From assembly GCA_963784175.1 (NCBI GenBank), contig CAWAQJ010000017.1, forward strand, positions 62,001 to 126,000: DNA of 64,000 nt, read 5' to 3'. The DNA comes from JAIBJN01 sp963784175 (GTDB lineage: Bacteria; Actinomycetota; Thermoleophilia; Gaiellales; Gaiellaceae). The translations under genes were made by a program, and so were the position numbers. Positions 1 to 8,900 of this stretch are shown piece after piece (position 1 is the first letter of the stretch; each line of letters opens with the position of its first letter). The notes beneath the pieces are model-generated. The model had not been told where the DNA came from and did not search any database. It saw nothing but the letters and a program-made list of their open reading frames with translations.

Positions 1-1158
1 AACGACTTCCTCACCGGCTCGAACGCCAACCTGAGCACGATCATCGACACGACGCTGGACAAGCTCCAGGGCATCACCCGCGAGGGGAACAACGTCGTCA
101 CGACGCTGAACATGAACGCCCAGCGGGCGGCCATGAACGGCCTCGCCGGGGACTGCGGGGCGGCCGTGGCGCTCGACCCAACCACCGGCGCGGTCCTGGC
201 GCTCGCCTCCTCGCCGTCGTTCCACCCGAACCTCGTCGAGGAGAACTTCGGCGCCATCGAGCGGATCACGGCGCCGTGCGAGCCCGCCGCGCCCCTACTC
301 GACCGGGCGACGGCCGGCCGCTTCGTCCCCGGCTCGACGTTCAAGGTCATCACTGCCGCTGCCGCGATCGACACCGGCGCCTTCACGCCCGACAGCGAGT
401 TCGACGACCCCGGCTTCTGCACGCTCTTCGGCCAGCGGGTCACCAACTTCTCCGACCAGGGCGAGCTGAACGCATTCGGCCGCGTGACCCTCGCGGAGGC
501 GCTCGAGAACTCCATCAACTCCGTCTTTTGCAACCTCGGCAAGGAGCTGGGCGCGGACACGATCCTCGAGTACGCCGAGCGCTTCGGCTTCTACGACCGG
601 CCGCCGATCGAGCTCCCCGCCGACGAAGTGCTCATCAGCGGCCTCTACCGCAACGGCCGCCTGTACAAGCCGGACGACCCCTCCGAGGTCGATCCCGGCC
701 GCCTTGCCTTCGGCCAGGAGCGCCTGATCGTGACCCCGCTCCAGATGGCGCTCGTCGCCGCGGGCGTGGCGAACGACGGCGTCGTCATGGAGCCGCGGCT
801 GGTGCAACGGATCACGGCGCCCGACGGCGACGTGATCGAGCGGTTCGGCCCGGAGGAGTGGAAGACGGCGATCGAGCCGAGTACGGCAGCCGAGCTGACC
901 GCCATGATGACGCTGGTGGTCGAATCGGGCACGGGCACGGCTGCCCAGATTCCCGGCGTGTCCGTCGCCGGCAAGACCGGCACCGCCGAGACCGGCGCGG
1001 CCGGCCGCAACAACACGTGGTTCATCGCGTTCGCGCCCGCGGATGCGCCGAGGGTCGCCGTGGCTGTCGCGCTCACCGACCAGTCCGGCACCGGAGGCGC
1101 GACGGCGGCGCCCATAGCCAAGGAGATCATCGAAGCGGTGTTGGGGAGGAACACCTAA
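1..1158 (+). CDS. pbpA: Penicillin-binding protein, class B transpeptidase (5' end outside window)
   Basis: The reading frame is open from the first base, so the N-terminus lies upstream. All three active-site motifs of the DD-transpeptidase fold are present: STFK (nucleophile Ser at partial codon 112), SIN (codon 171) and KTGT (codon 325). Such proteins cross-link peptidoglycan outside the membrane. The visible part is the transpeptidase domain; the membrane anchor and dimerisation domain would be upstream. The gene is followed after 23 bp by a PASTA kinase, the classic rodA-pbpA-pknB arrangement of Actinomycetota, which supports PbpA over FtsI. Family is certain; the exact symbol is inferred from context. 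Confidence 0.93.
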   Translation, partial: NDFLTGSNANLSTIIDTTLDKLQGITREGNNVVTTLNMNAQRAAMNGLAGDCGAAVALDPTTGAVLALASSPSFHPNLVEENFGAIERITAPCEPAAPLLDRATAGRFVPGSTFKVITAAAAIDTGAFTPDSEFDDPGFCTLFGQRVTNFSDQGELNAFGRVTLAEALENSINSVFCNLGKELGADTILEYAERFGFYDRPPIELPADEVLISGLYRNGRLYKPDDPSEVDPGRLAFGQERLIVTPLQMALVAAGVANDGVVMEPRLVQRITAPDGDVIERFGPEEWKTAIEPSTAAELTAMMTLVVESGTGTAAQIPGVSVAGKTGTAETGAAGRNNTWFIAFAPADAPRVAVAVALTDQSGTGGATAAPIAKEIIEAVLGRNT

Positions 1159-1181
1159 CCTCTGTCGAAGGTCCAACCTTC

Positions 1182-3134
1182 ATGGCCGGCCTCTCGGACA
1201 CCCTCATAAACACGCTCTTCGACGGCCGCTACCGGATCCTGCGCAAGCTCGGCTCCGGCGGCATGGCCAACGTCTACCTCGCCGAGGACGAGGAGCTCGG
1301 GCGCCGCGTCGCGATCAAGATCCTCAACGAGCGCTACGCGGGCGACGACCTCTTCATCGAGCGCTTCCGCCGCGAGGCGAAGTCAGCAGCCGGGCTGTCG
1401 CACCCAAACATCGTCTCCATCTACGACCGCGGCGAGGCCGAGGGGACGTACTACATCGCCATGGAGGTGATCGAGGGCCGCAGCCTCAAGGAGCTGATCA
1501 TGACCCACGGCGCGCTCCCGGTGCACACGGCGATCGGGTACGCCAAGCAGCTCCTCGAGGCCCTCCGCTTCGCGCACCGCCACGGGATCATCCACCGCGA
1601 CATCAAGCCGCACAACGTGCTCGTCTCCGCCGACCAGCAGGTGAAGGCGAACGAGCCGCGGCTGAAGGTGACGGACTTCGGCATCGCGCGGCACGGCGCC
1701 TCGCAGATGACCGAGGCCGGCTCGATCATGGGCACCGCGCAGTACCTCTCTCCCGAGCAGGCCCGCGGCGCGCCGGTGACGGCCGCGTCCGACCTCTACT
1801 CGGCCGGCGTCGTGCTCTACGAGATGCTCACGGGCAAGGTGCCGTTCACCGGCGACTCGGCGATCGAGATCGCCATGAAGCACGTGAACGAGCTGCCGAA
1901 GCCGCCGTCGAGCCTGCGCCCGGAGATTCCGCCCGAGCTCGACCAGATCGTCCTGCGCGCCCTCGCCAAGGATCCTGAGGACCGCTACCAGACCGCCGAG
2001 GAGTTCATCGAGGACCTCGAGCGAGTCGAGGCCGGGCTGCCGATCTCCCGCTCGACCGCGACGGCCGCCACCGCCATCCTCGCCGGGGCCGCGGTCGGCG
2101 AAGCGACCGAGCTGCTCTCCGAGAGCCCCACCCGCGTGGCGCCAGCCCCGATTCCTCCGCAGCACCGGCCTCCGACCTATCCGCCGAGCAGTCCCTACGA
2201 CGAGCCTCCGAGGAGGCGAAAACGCTGGGTTCCGTGGCTCCTCGTCGGGCTCCTGCTCGCGGCCGCGATCCTCGCCGGCTGGTGGGTCTACAACCAGATC
2301 CAGGACCAGCTCGAGGCAGCCGAGCCGGTCGGCGTGCCGAACGTGGTGGGAATCGAGCGCGACCTGGCGATCGCGCAGATCGAGGACGCGGAGCTCGAGG
2401 CCGAGGTCGAAGAGCAGGCGTCGACCGAGGTCGAGCAGGGAATCGTCATCGAGCAGTCACCGCCGGCCGGAAGCCGGATCGCGAAAGGCGACACCGTCAC
2501 GATCGTGGTCTCGACGGGGCCGAACGAGGTGGAGATCCCCGCCCTGGCCGGCAGAACATATGGGGAGGCCGCCGCCGCTCTCGAGGATCTAGGGCTCCAA
2601 CCGAGGCGCGTGGACGTCTTCTCCTCGCAGCGCCCCGTCGGCGTGGTCGCGTCGCTGGACCCGAAGGCCGGGACGCTCGTGGACGAAGGCTCCGTGGTCA
2701 CGGTCAGGGTTTCCAAGGGGAGTCAGCTGATCCCCGTGCCCGACGTGCTCGACCAGTCCGAGGACAGCGCACGGGCGGAGCTGGAGACGGCCGGCTTCGA
2801 GGTACAGGTCGTCGAGGCGCCGTCCAGCTCGACGCCGGCGGGGCTCGTCTCCGCGCAAAACCCGGACCCGGGCGTGGAGGCAGCGCGCGGCTCGACGGTG
2901 CAGATCACGATCTCGACCGGGCCCGAGATGGTCCGGGTCCCGGCCGTGGAGGGCATGGAGGAGGCGGACGCGCAGGACGCCCTGGAGGCGGAGGACTTCG
3001 CCGTCGAGGTCGAGTGCGTCGTGGTCGTCGACCCCGGCCAGGTCGGGATCGTCCAGGACACCGATCCGGAGGCCAACACGCTCGTCGAGTCGGGCTCGAC
3101 CGTGACGATCAAGGTCGGCCAGGCCTCCTGCTAG
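1182..3134 (+). CDS. pknB: Membrane Ser/Thr protein kinase with four PASTA repeats
   Basis: A 650-residue receptor kinase. The cytoplasmic kinase domain has a glycine-rich loop GSGGMANVY (about residue 24), Lys46 in AIKIL, HRDIKPHN (from 138) and DFG (165), so it should be active. A proline-rich juxtamembrane stretch and basic RRRKR lead into one membrane helix (about 350-372). Four extracellular PASTA repeats follow, starting near residues 384, 450, 519 and 585. PASTA domains bind muropeptides or lipid II, and PknB-type kinases control cell-wall growth and division. The ATG at 1182 is chosen because the kinase fold begins right after it; the same frame is open far upstream inside pbpA but reads as non-protein there. 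ddl follows. Confidence 0.96.
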   Translation: MAGLSDTLINTLFDGRYRILRKLGSGGMANVYLAEDEELGRRVAIKILNERYAGDDLFIERFRREAKSAAGLSHPNIVSIYDRGEAEGTYYIAMEVIEGRSLKELIMTHGALPVHTAIGYAKQLLEALRFAHRHGIIHRDIKPHNVLVSADQQVKANEPRLKVTDFGIARHGASQMTEAGSIMGTAQYLSPEQARGAPVTAASDLYSAGVVLYEMLTGKVPFTGDSAIEIAMKHVNELPKPPSSLRPEIPPELDQIVLRALAKDPEDRYQTAEEFIEDLERVEAGLPISRSTATAATAILAGAAVGEATELLSESPTRVAPAPIPPQHRPPTYPPSSPYDEPPRRRKRWVPWLLVGLLLAAAILAGWWVYNQIQDQLEAAEPVGVPNVVGIERDLAIAQIEDAELEAEVEEQASTEVEQGIVIEQSPPAGSRIAKGDTVTIVVSTGPNEVEIPALAGRTYGEAAAALEDLGLQPRRVDVFSSQRPVGVVASLDPKAGTLVDEGSVVTVRVSKGSQLIPVPDVLDQSEDSARAELETAGFEVQVVEAPSSSTPAGLVSAQNPDPGVEAARGSTVQITISTGPEMVRVPAVEGMEEADAQDALEAEDFAVEVECVVVVDPGQVGIVQDTDPEANTLVESGSTVTIKVGQASC

Positions 3135-3165
3135 GAGCGACGAGATCGCCAAGCTGCGCGTAGCG

Positions 3166-4092
3166 GTGCTCATGGGCGGTCGCTCGAGCGAGCACGAGGT
3201 CTCGCTCAACTCCGCGCGGTCGGTGATCGAGGGTCTCGACCCCGACCGGTACGACGTCGTCCCCCTCGAGATCCCGCGGGAGGGCCCCTGGCATCTCGCA
3301 GCCGACGAGGCAGCGGGCGTCGACGTGGTCTTTCCCGTCCTGCACGGACCGTTCGGCGAGGACGGCGCCGTTCAAGGCGTCCTCGAGCTCGCGGGCGTCG
3401 CCTACGTCGGCGCGGGCGTCACGGCCTCGGGACTGTGCATGGACAAGGACCTCTTCAAGTCGGTGATGCGGGACAAGGGGATCCCGGTGGCGCGCAGCCT
3501 GACGATCCGTACGGGCGAGGAGGGGGCAAGCCCGTTCGGCTTCCCCTGCGTCGTCAAGCCCGCCCGGCTCGGCTCGAGCGTGGGCATCAGCGTCGTTCGC
3601 GACGAGGCAGACTTCCAGGACGCAGTCGAGCTCGCGCTCGCCCACGACGAGAAGATCCTCGTGGAGGAGTTCGTGGCAGGCGTCGAGGTCGAATGCAGCG
3701 TGCTCGGGAACGCCGATCCCGTCGCCTCGATCCCGGGCGAGATCGTCCCGCTCGCCAGCGACTGGTACGACTACGAGGCCAAGTACGCCGACGGCGGAAT
3801 GGAGCTCGTCATCCCGCCGCGCGTCTCGGAGGAGTCGACCGCACGCGTGCAGGAGCTGGCGGTCGGGTCGTTCGTCGCCTCGGACTGCGAGGGCATGGCG
3901 CGGGTCGACTTCTTCGTGCGGCCCGACGGCGAGGTCGTCGTCAACGAGCTCAACACCATCCCCGGGTTCACCGCCACGAGCGTCTACGCAAAGCTCTTCG
4001 AGGCTTCGGGCGTCCCGTACCCGCAGCTCCTCGACCGGCTGGTGGAGCTCGCCGTTGAGCGCCGCGACCGCCGCGCTGCGCTCCGCTACTAG
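3166..4092 (+). CDS. ddl: D-alanine--D-alanine ligase
   Basis: ATP-grasp ligase making the D-Ala-D-Ala dipeptide for peptidoglycan precursors in the cytoplasm. Recognisable motifs are the N-terminal GGRSSEHEVSL, VLHGPFGEDG, the ATP-grasp segment PARLGSSVG, and the C-terminal VNELNTIPGFT that binds Mg-ATP. Length (about 308-315 residues) is normal. The start is unclear: GTG at 3166 and ATG at 3172 lack a Shine-Dalgarno and cut into the first beta strand (KLRVAVLMGG), whereas an ATC at 3145 sits 7 nt after GGAG (3134-3137) and restores that strand. The gene lies 10-31 bp after pknB and belongs to the same wall-synthesis unit. Its TAG stop is the first part of a dispersed repeat. Confidence 0.95.
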   Translation: MLMGGRSSEHEVSLNSARSVIEGLDPDRYDVVPLEIPREGPWHLAADEAAGVDVVFPVLHGPFGEDGAVQGVLELAGVAYVGAGVTASGLCMDKDLFKSVMRDKGIPVARSLTIRTGEEGASPFGFPCVVKPARLGSSVGISVVRDEADFQDAVELALAHDEKILVEEFVAGVEVECSVLGNADPVASIPGEIVPLASDWYDYEAKYADGGMELVIPPRVSEESTARVQELAVGSFVASDCEGMARVDFFVRPDGEVVVNELNTIPGFTATSVYAKLFEASGVPYPQLLDRLVELAVERRDRRAALRY

Positions 4093-4166
4093 GAGGGCTC
4101 GGCGGAAGGTGGCTCGCCGTCGGGGGGTCTGGGGGGGGGCACAGCTCTCCTTTCGTCGAGCCCTCC
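4092..4166 (+). repeat. Dispersed structured repeat, short copy A
   Basis: Seventy-five bases whose ends form an 18-bp helix: 4092-4109 pairs with 4149-4166, with two G-T (G-U in RNA) pairs and no other mismatch. The left arm and the following GGTGGCTCGCCGTCGG are shared with the two long copies at 21015 and 26924, but the central part is missing and replaced by a G-rich run. It lies between ddl and a convergent kinase gene and overlaps the ddl stop. It could act as a two-way terminator. The family is not one I recognise. Confidence 0.7.
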
Positions 4167-4177
4167 CTAACTAGGGG

Positions 4178-5686
4178 TTACGCGGAGCGGAAGCCGCGCA
4201 CCTCGTTCACGTGCGCGGAGCTCGCGAGTGCCGTGATCCAGACCAGGTAGTAGCGGAAGGCCTCGTCGCGCGTGTCGACCTCGAACGACGTGCGCGCCTC
4301 AACTTCCTGCGCCTCCGAGACGTCCTCGAACGGCCCTCCCACCTTCGTTCCGGCGAGGATCATCGCGGTGAAGCCCGGGGTGTCGGTGACGACGACGAGC
4401 CGGGAGAGCTCCACCGGGCTGCCGGCGTCGAGCACGACGCCGACGCCGTCTTTGTCGAAGCTGTTGTAGGTCTCCGTCGACCAGGCCGTCTCGCGATTGC
4501 CGTCCGTGGCGAACTCGACCAGCTCCGGATGCTCCGCGCCGTTGTCCCCGAACGGGTCGAAGTCGGCGACCGCCTGGAGCGGCACACGCGTCTCGCTCCC
4601 GCCTCCGCCGCCGTCGAGCAGGCCCGTGACGCCGTCGTCGCGAGTCGCCTGGAGGGCGATCAGCCCTGCGACGAGGATCCCGGCAACTGCAAGAACGGTC
4701 ACGAGCAGCCGTGGGCCCGCGCGCCGGGGAGGCCTCCGCCTCGACCTGTCCGGAGCGGTCGGGACCGGCGGCGGTACGGGCGGCCTCGCAGGCGGTGCCG
4801 GCGGCGCCATCACGCCCGTGTCCTCCTGGAGGTCTCGCACGCGCTCGGTGTCCGGAAGCTCGGCGAGGCAGGCCTCGAGCGCCGACACCAGCGCCTGCAT
4901 GGAGGGGAACCTGTCCTCCGGGCTCTTCGCCATCGTGCACGCGACCACCGAATCGAGGCGCGCGGGCACCTCCGGCCTGCGCTCGCGCACGCTCGGGACC
5001 GGGTCGTTGACGTGGCGCATGGCGATCGCCATCAGGCTCCCGCCGGTGTAGGGCACCTCGCCCGTCAGGAGCTCGTACATGACGACGCCGAGCGAGTACT
5101 GGTCGGAGCGCTCGTCGCCACGGCCGCCGTTCGCCTGCTCGGGAGAGAGATACTGGCCCGTGCCGAGCACGGTCCCGGTCTGCGTCAGCGCCTCCTCCAC
5201 GTCGAGTGTCCGGGCGATGCCGAAGTCGGTCACCTTCGCCGTTCCGCCCTGGTCGAGCAGAACGTTGTGCGGCTTGACGTCGCGATGGACGATCTCGAGC
5301 TCGTGCGCGTAGGCGAGCGCGCGTGCGATCTGGATCGAGAGGACGAGCGCGCGCCTCACCGGGAGCGCGCCGACCCGCTCGATCGCGTTCTTGAGGTTCT
5401 CCCCTGCGACGTGCTCGAAGACGATGAACTGGCGGCCGTCCCACTCGCCGCGGTCGATGACGGTGACCACGTTCGGATGGGCCAGGCGCGCGATCGCCCG
5501 TGCCTCGCGCCGGAAGCGTTCCACGTATTCGGGGTCGCTCGAGTAGTGCTCGTGGAGGACCTTGATGGCCACACTCCGCTCGAGCACGTTGTCGTGCGCC
5601 CGATAGACGCTCGACATGCCGCCCTCGCCCACGAGCTTCTCGAGCTCGTAGCGGTCGGCAATCAGCTCTCCGACCCTCACCGCCAC
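4178..5686 (-). CDS. Membrane Ser/Thr protein kinase with discoidin-like ectodomain
   Basis: A 502-residue receptor kinase. The kinase domain has GEGGMSSVY (20-28), Lys42, HRDVKPHN (134-141) and DFG (154-156), all intact. A proline-rich linker (about 293-312) and basic segment precede one membrane helix (326-346). The outer part (350-502) has no PASTA repeats; it looks like an F5/8-type or galactose-binding beta sandwich (ATDGNRETAWST, then LSRLVVVTDTPG), a fold that in related proteins binds sugars. The ligand is unknown. The gene lies 27 bp downstream of a GabT-like aminotransferase on the same strand, possibly one transcript. Confidence 0.9.
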   Translation of the reverse strand: MAVRVGELIADRYELEKLVGEGGMSSVYRAHDNVLERSVAIKVLHEHYSSDPEYVERFRREARAIARLAHPNVVTVIDRGEWDGRQFIVFEHVAGENLKNAIERVGALPVRRALVLSIQIARALAYAHELEIVHRDVKPHNVLLDQGGTAKVTDFGIARTLDVEEALTQTGTVLGTGQYLSPEQANGGRGDERSDQYSLGVVMYELLTGEVPYTGGSLMAIAMRHVNDPVPSVRERRPEVPARLDSVVACTMAKSPEDRFPSMQALVSALEACLAELPDTERVRDLQEDTGVMAPPAPPARPPVPPPVPTAPDRSRRRPPRRAGPRLLVTVLAVAGILVAGLIALQATRDDGVTGLLDGGGGGSETRVPLQAVADFDPFGDNGAEHPELVEFATDGNRETAWSTETYNSFDKDGVGVVLDAGSPVELSRLVVVTDTPGFTAMILAGTKVGGPFEDVSEAQEVEARTSFEVDTRDEAFRYYLVWITALASSAHVNEVRGFRSA

Positions 5687-5713
5687 AGTGTCGCCCCTAC
5701 CGCCCCGCCCGGC

Positions 5714-6997
5714 CTAGGCAAGTACTTCCTGCAGAGCCTCCTCCCACGCACCGAGAGCCTCTTCGAGCTCCGCGTCCTCGATGACCAGCGGGACGAGCAC
5801 CCGGATGCAATTGGAGTAGATGCCGGCCTTCAGGAGCAGGAGACCCTTGCGCGCGGCGCCTTCGGCGACCGCCGTGGCCAGGTCGGCGTCCGGCTTACCG
5901 TCGCGCTCGATCGCGATCGCGAGCATGGCGCCGAGGCCTCTGATGTCCGTGACGGCTTCGAACCGTTCGCGCCACGCCTCCATCCGCGCGCGAATCGTCT
6001 CGCCGATCGCCTGCGCGCGCTCGTTCAGCCCCTCCTCGGCGATCACGTCGAGGACTGCGTGCGCTGCCGCGATGGCGACCGGGTTGCCGACATACGTCCC
6101 ACCCACGGCGCTGTCTCCGGGGGCGTCCATGATCTCGGCTCGCCCGACGACGCCCGAGAGCGGCAGCCCGGCCGCAATCGACTTGGCGATCGTCATCAGG
6201 TCGGGCTCGACGCCGAAGTGCTCGATGGCGAAGGTCTTGCCGGTACGGCAGAAGCCGGTCTGCACCTCGTCGGCGACCATGACGATGCCGTGCTCGTCGC
6301 AGAGCCGGCGCACGCCCTCGACCCACTCCTGCGAGGGGACGATGAACCCGCTTTCGCCCTGCACCGGCTCGAACACGAGCGCGGCGACGTCCTCGGCCGC
6401 GACGTGCGCCTTGAAGGCGAACTCGAGAGCGTCGAGGTCGTTGAAGGCAACCCGATAGACCTCCGGCGCGAACGGCCCGAGGCCCGCCTTGTACGGATGC
6501 GTCTTCGACGTGAGGCTGAGCGCCAGGAGCGTGCGGCCGTGGAAGCCACCCTCGAAGCCGATCACGCCGTGACGCCCGGTGTAGGCACGCGCGAACTTGA
6601 CCGCGTTCTCGACGGCCTCGGCGCCGGAGTTGAAGAAGCCGGCGCGCACCTCACCCGAGATCGGGGTGAGCTCGATCAGGCGCTCGGCCAGGCCGACGTA
6701 GTTCTCGTACGGGATGATCGTGAAGTCCGTGTGCGTGAACCGCTCGGCCTGTTCGCGCACCGCCTCGACCACACGCGGATGCGAGTGGCCGACGTTCATG
6801 CAGCCGACGCCTCCCGCGAAGTCGACGAACGTATTGCCGTCGACGTCGGTGAGACGCGCGCCGCGCGCTTCCGCGATCACGAGCGGCAGGTAGATCGAGA
6901 GCGGCTCCGCGATCACGCGCTCCTTGCGGGCGAGAATCTCGGCGCTGCGCGGGCCGGGAACGTCTGTCTTCAGCTCGATTGTCCGGGTCGTAGCCAC
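5714..6997 (-). CDS. gabT: 4-aminobutyrate aminotransferase family (class III PLP enzyme)
   Basis: A 427-residue cytoplasmic class III aminotransferase. Visible marks are FAGGVGCMNVGHSHP, FFNSGAEAVENAVKFARA (PLP phosphate site), GFHGRT, the VADEVQTGFCRTG segment with the PLP-contacting Asp, and the Schiff-base Lys in TIAKSIAAGLP. GabT moves the amino group of GABA to 2-oxoglutarate; ornithine, acetylornithine or putrescine as substrates cannot be excluded from sequence alone. The ATG at 6997 gives a normal-length protein. It diverges from dcd across a 28-bp gap, so both promoters must overlap or lie within coding sequence. Confidence 0.88.
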   Translation of the reverse strand: MATTRTIELKTDVPGPRSAEILARKERVIAEPLSIYLPLVIAEARGARLTDVDGNTFVDFAGGVGCMNVGHSHPRVVEAVREQAERFTHTDFTIIPYENYVGLAERLIELTPISGEVRAGFFNSGAEAVENAVKFARAYTGRHGVIGFEGGFHGRTLLALSLTSKTHPYKAGLGPFAPEVYRVAFNDLDALEFAFKAHVAAEDVAALVFEPVQGESGFIVPSQEWVEGVRRLCDEHGIVMVADEVQTGFCRTGKTFAIEHFGVEPDLMTIAKSIAAGLPLSGVVGRAEIMDAPGDSAVGGTYVGNPVAIAAAHAVLDVIAEEGLNERAQAIGETIRARMEAWRERFEAVTDIRGLGAMLAIAIERDGKPDADLATAVAEGAARKGLLLLKAGIYSNCIRVLVPLVIEDAELEEALGAWEEALQEVLA

Positions 6998-7025
6998 GTC
7001 AGGAGCTTATAGATTGGCAGTCGCC

Positions 7026-7592
7026 ATGGTCCTTTCCGACCGCACGATCAAGCGGCTCCTCGACGAGGGCCGGATCGGCATCGAGCCCTACGAGGAGGAG
7101 CTCCTCCAGCCCTCGAGCGTCGACGTTCGCGTCGACAAGCTCTTCCGCGTGTTCCGCAACTCCCGCTACCCGTTCATCGACGTCAAGCAGGAGATGGAGG
7201 AGCTCACCGAGCTCGTCGAGGTCGAGCCCGACGAGGCCTTCATCCTCCATCCCGGCGAGTTCGTGCTCGGCTCGACGCTCGAGCGCATCACGCTGCCGGA
7301 CGACCTCGTCGCCAGACTGGAGGGCAAGAGCTCGCTCGGCCGACTCGGGCTTCTCATCCACTCGACCGCGGGCTTCATCGACCCCGGCTGGGACGGCCAC
7401 GTCACGCTGGAGCTGTCGAACGTCGCCAACCTCCCGATCACGATCTACTACGGGATGAAGATCGGGCAGGTCTCGTTCGTCCAGCTGTCCGAGCCGGCCG
7501 AGCACCCCTACGGAACGGGCGACCTCGGCTCCAAGTACCAGGGCCAGATCGGCCCGACGCCGAGCCGCTACTGGAAGAACTTCAAGCGATGA
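7026..7592 (+). CDS. dcd: dCTP deaminase
   Basis: A 188-residue trimeric nucleotide enzyme that turns dCTP into dUTP for thymidylate synthesis; actinobacterial members often also hydrolyse dUTP to dUMP, which I cannot settle here. It starts with MVLSDRTIKRLLDEG, typical of Dcd, and carries GKSSLGRLGLLIHSTAGFID and the following WDGHVTLELSN with the catalytic Glu. The ATG at 7026 is preferred; the frame is open upstream but encodes nothing Dcd-like. The stop overlaps the next start by four bases (ATGA), so the two genes are coupled. Confidence 0.95.
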   Translation: MVLSDRTIKRLLDEGRIGIEPYEEELLQPSSVDVRVDKLFRVFRNSRYPFIDVKQEMEELTELVEVEPDEAFILHPGEFVLGSTLERITLPDDLVARLEGKSSLGRLGLLIHSTAGFIDPGWDGHVTLELSNVANLPITIYYGMKIGQVSFVQLSEPAEHPYGTGDLGSKYQGQIGPTPSRYWKNFKR

Positions 7593-8467
7593 TCCTCGTC
7601 GCCGGCGGCACCGGCTTCGTGGGGACGAAGGTCGTCCACGCCCTTAGGGCGGCCGAGCTGCCCGTTCGCGTGCTCGCACGCCGCCCGGAGAGGCAGGAGC
7701 AGCTCCGGAGCTGGGGCTGCGAGGTCGTGCCGGGCGACATGACCGACGCCGACAGCCTGCGCCGCGCGGTCGAGGGGTGCACGACGGTCGTGCACCTCGT
7801 GGCCATCCTGCTGGGTCGCCCGGAGGAGTTCGAGCGGATCATGATCCAGGGGACGCGCGACCTCGTGGAGGCGTCCAAGGAGGCGGGCGTCACGCGTCTC
7901 GTCCTCCAGAGCGCGCTCGGCGCAGAGGAGGGTCGCGAGGTCGCCCCCTACTTCCACGCCAAGTGGGAGGAGGAGCAGGCGGTCAAGTACTCGGGGATCG
8001 AGCACGTGATCTTCAGGCCGAGCTTCATCTTCGGGCGCGACGGCGGGATCCTCGCCCAGCAGATCAAGGTCGTCCGTTACTCGCCGGTGACCCCGATCCT
8101 CGGCCGCCACCGGATGCAGCCGATCTGGATCGACGACGTCGCCTCACTGTTCACGGCCGCCGTCTCGGCCGAGGAGGCGCCGAACCGGACGTTCGACGTC
8201 GGCGGGCCGGACCGCCTCAGCTGGGTCGAGCTCCACGAGCTGATCCGCAAGACGCTCGGAAAGCGGCGCCTGGCGTTCCAGATGCCACCGGGCCTGCTCA
8301 AGGCGGGTGCGACCGTCGGCCAGGTCCTGCCTCCGTTCCACGGTGCGCGCTCTGCGGTGGAGATGCTGGACCTCGGCGACAACGTCGGCGACATCAGGCC
8401 CGTGACCGAGGTCTACAACGTCCGTCCGATCGGCATCAAAGAGCAAATTCGCCGAGCAGTTTCCTAA
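7589..8467 (+). CDS. NAD(P)-binding NDUFA9/NmrA-like dehydrogenase
   Basis: A 292-residue atypical short-chain dehydrogenase. The Rossmann fold begins at residue 2 with LVAGGTGFVG, the TGxxGxxG-type nucleotide site, followed by VRVLARRPE and a VVPGDMTDADSL acidic region. There is no clear YxxxK catalytic pair. Length and pattern fit the complex-I NDUFA9-related group, whose bacterial members have no settled function (quinone or lipid-linked roles have been suggested). It overlaps dcd by 4 bp, but no functional link with nucleotide metabolism is evident. Confidence 0.85.
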   Translation: MILVAGGTGFVGTKVVHALRAAELPVRVLARRPERQEQLRSWGCEVVPGDMTDADSLRRAVEGCTTVVHLVAILLGRPEEFERIMIQGTRDLVEASKEAGVTRLVLQSALGAEEGREVAPYFHAKWEEEQAVKYSGIEHVIFRPSFIFGRDGGILAQQIKVVRYSPVTPILGRHRMQPIWIDDVASLFTAAVSAEEAPNRTFDVGGPDRLSWVELHELIRKTLGKRRLAFQMPPGLLKAGATVGQVLPPFHGARSAVEMLDLGDNVGDIRPVTEVYNVRPIGIKEQIRRAVS

Positions 8468-8482
8468 ACGGTCTTTTGCTCC

Positions 8483-8488
8483 TAAGCT
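8483..8488 (+). promoter_or_regulatory. Candidate -10 box (TAAGCT), leaderless start
   Basis: TAAGCT matches the TANNNT pattern and ends six bases before the ATG at 8495, so transcription would begin at or next to the start codon. There is no proper Shine-Dalgarno before that ATG. No -35 box is convincing. Pattern-based only. Confidence 0.35.
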
Positions 8489-8494
8489 GAGGCT

Positions 8495-8893
8495 ATGACC
8501 TCGGAGCTCTATGCCGTGGTTGCGGCCCAGCGGCTCGACGAGGATGAAGCGAAGCGCATCGCCGGTGAGAGCCGGCGGGCGGACATCATGCGCCTGGACG
8601 CGGAGCGCGTCGGCAAGAAGGGACCGTGGCTGCTCGAGATGCCCGGCGTCCACGAGATCCTCGTGGAGGGCACCGAGTGGGACGCGGTCAGCTGGACGCT
8701 CAACGAGTCGGGGGTGGAGCGCCTGGCGCGCACCTTCGAGTGGCTCGAGGACGAGCTCCCCGGGGAGTTCACCTTCGAGGTGCTCTGGGGCGACGAGCCG
8801 ATCGACAAGCTCGTCTCGCGCGAGGAGTTCGTCCGCATCGTCCGCACGGGCCGCCTCGGCGGCCGCACGCGCTATCGCGTCATGCCGTCCTAG
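8495..8893 (+). CDS. Conserved-looking hypothetical protein, 132 aa
   Basis: I do not recognise this family. The protein is acidic, has no signal peptide or membrane helix, and reads as a compact soluble domain with alternating helix and strand: MTSELYAVVAAQRLDED at the start, a Trp-rich middle (GPWLLEMPG, EWDAVSWTLN, FEWLEDELPGEF) and a basic tail GRTRYRVMPS. Codon use matches its neighbours. It is preceded by a likely leaderless promoter and followed by a hairpin, so it is probably a single-gene transcript. Confidence 0.75.
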   Translation: MTSELYAVVAAQRLDEDEAKRIAGESRRADIMRLDAERVGKKGPWLLEMPGVHEILVEGTEWDAVSWTLNESGVERLARTFEWLEDELPGEFTFEVLWGDEPIDKLVSREEFVRIVRTGRLGGRTRYRVMPS

Positions 8894-8900
8894 ACAAAAA

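Noticed and set aside
276..1181. Upstream extension of the pknB frame across pbpA
   Set aside because: It is Arg/Pro-rich low-complexity sequence in the wrong phase of a well-supported penicillin-binding protein; the kinase begins at 1182.
4211..7012. 933-codon plus-strand open frame
   Set aside because: It lies antisense to a kinase and an aminotransferase with full motif sets; its translation has no domain and typical GC-shadow composition.
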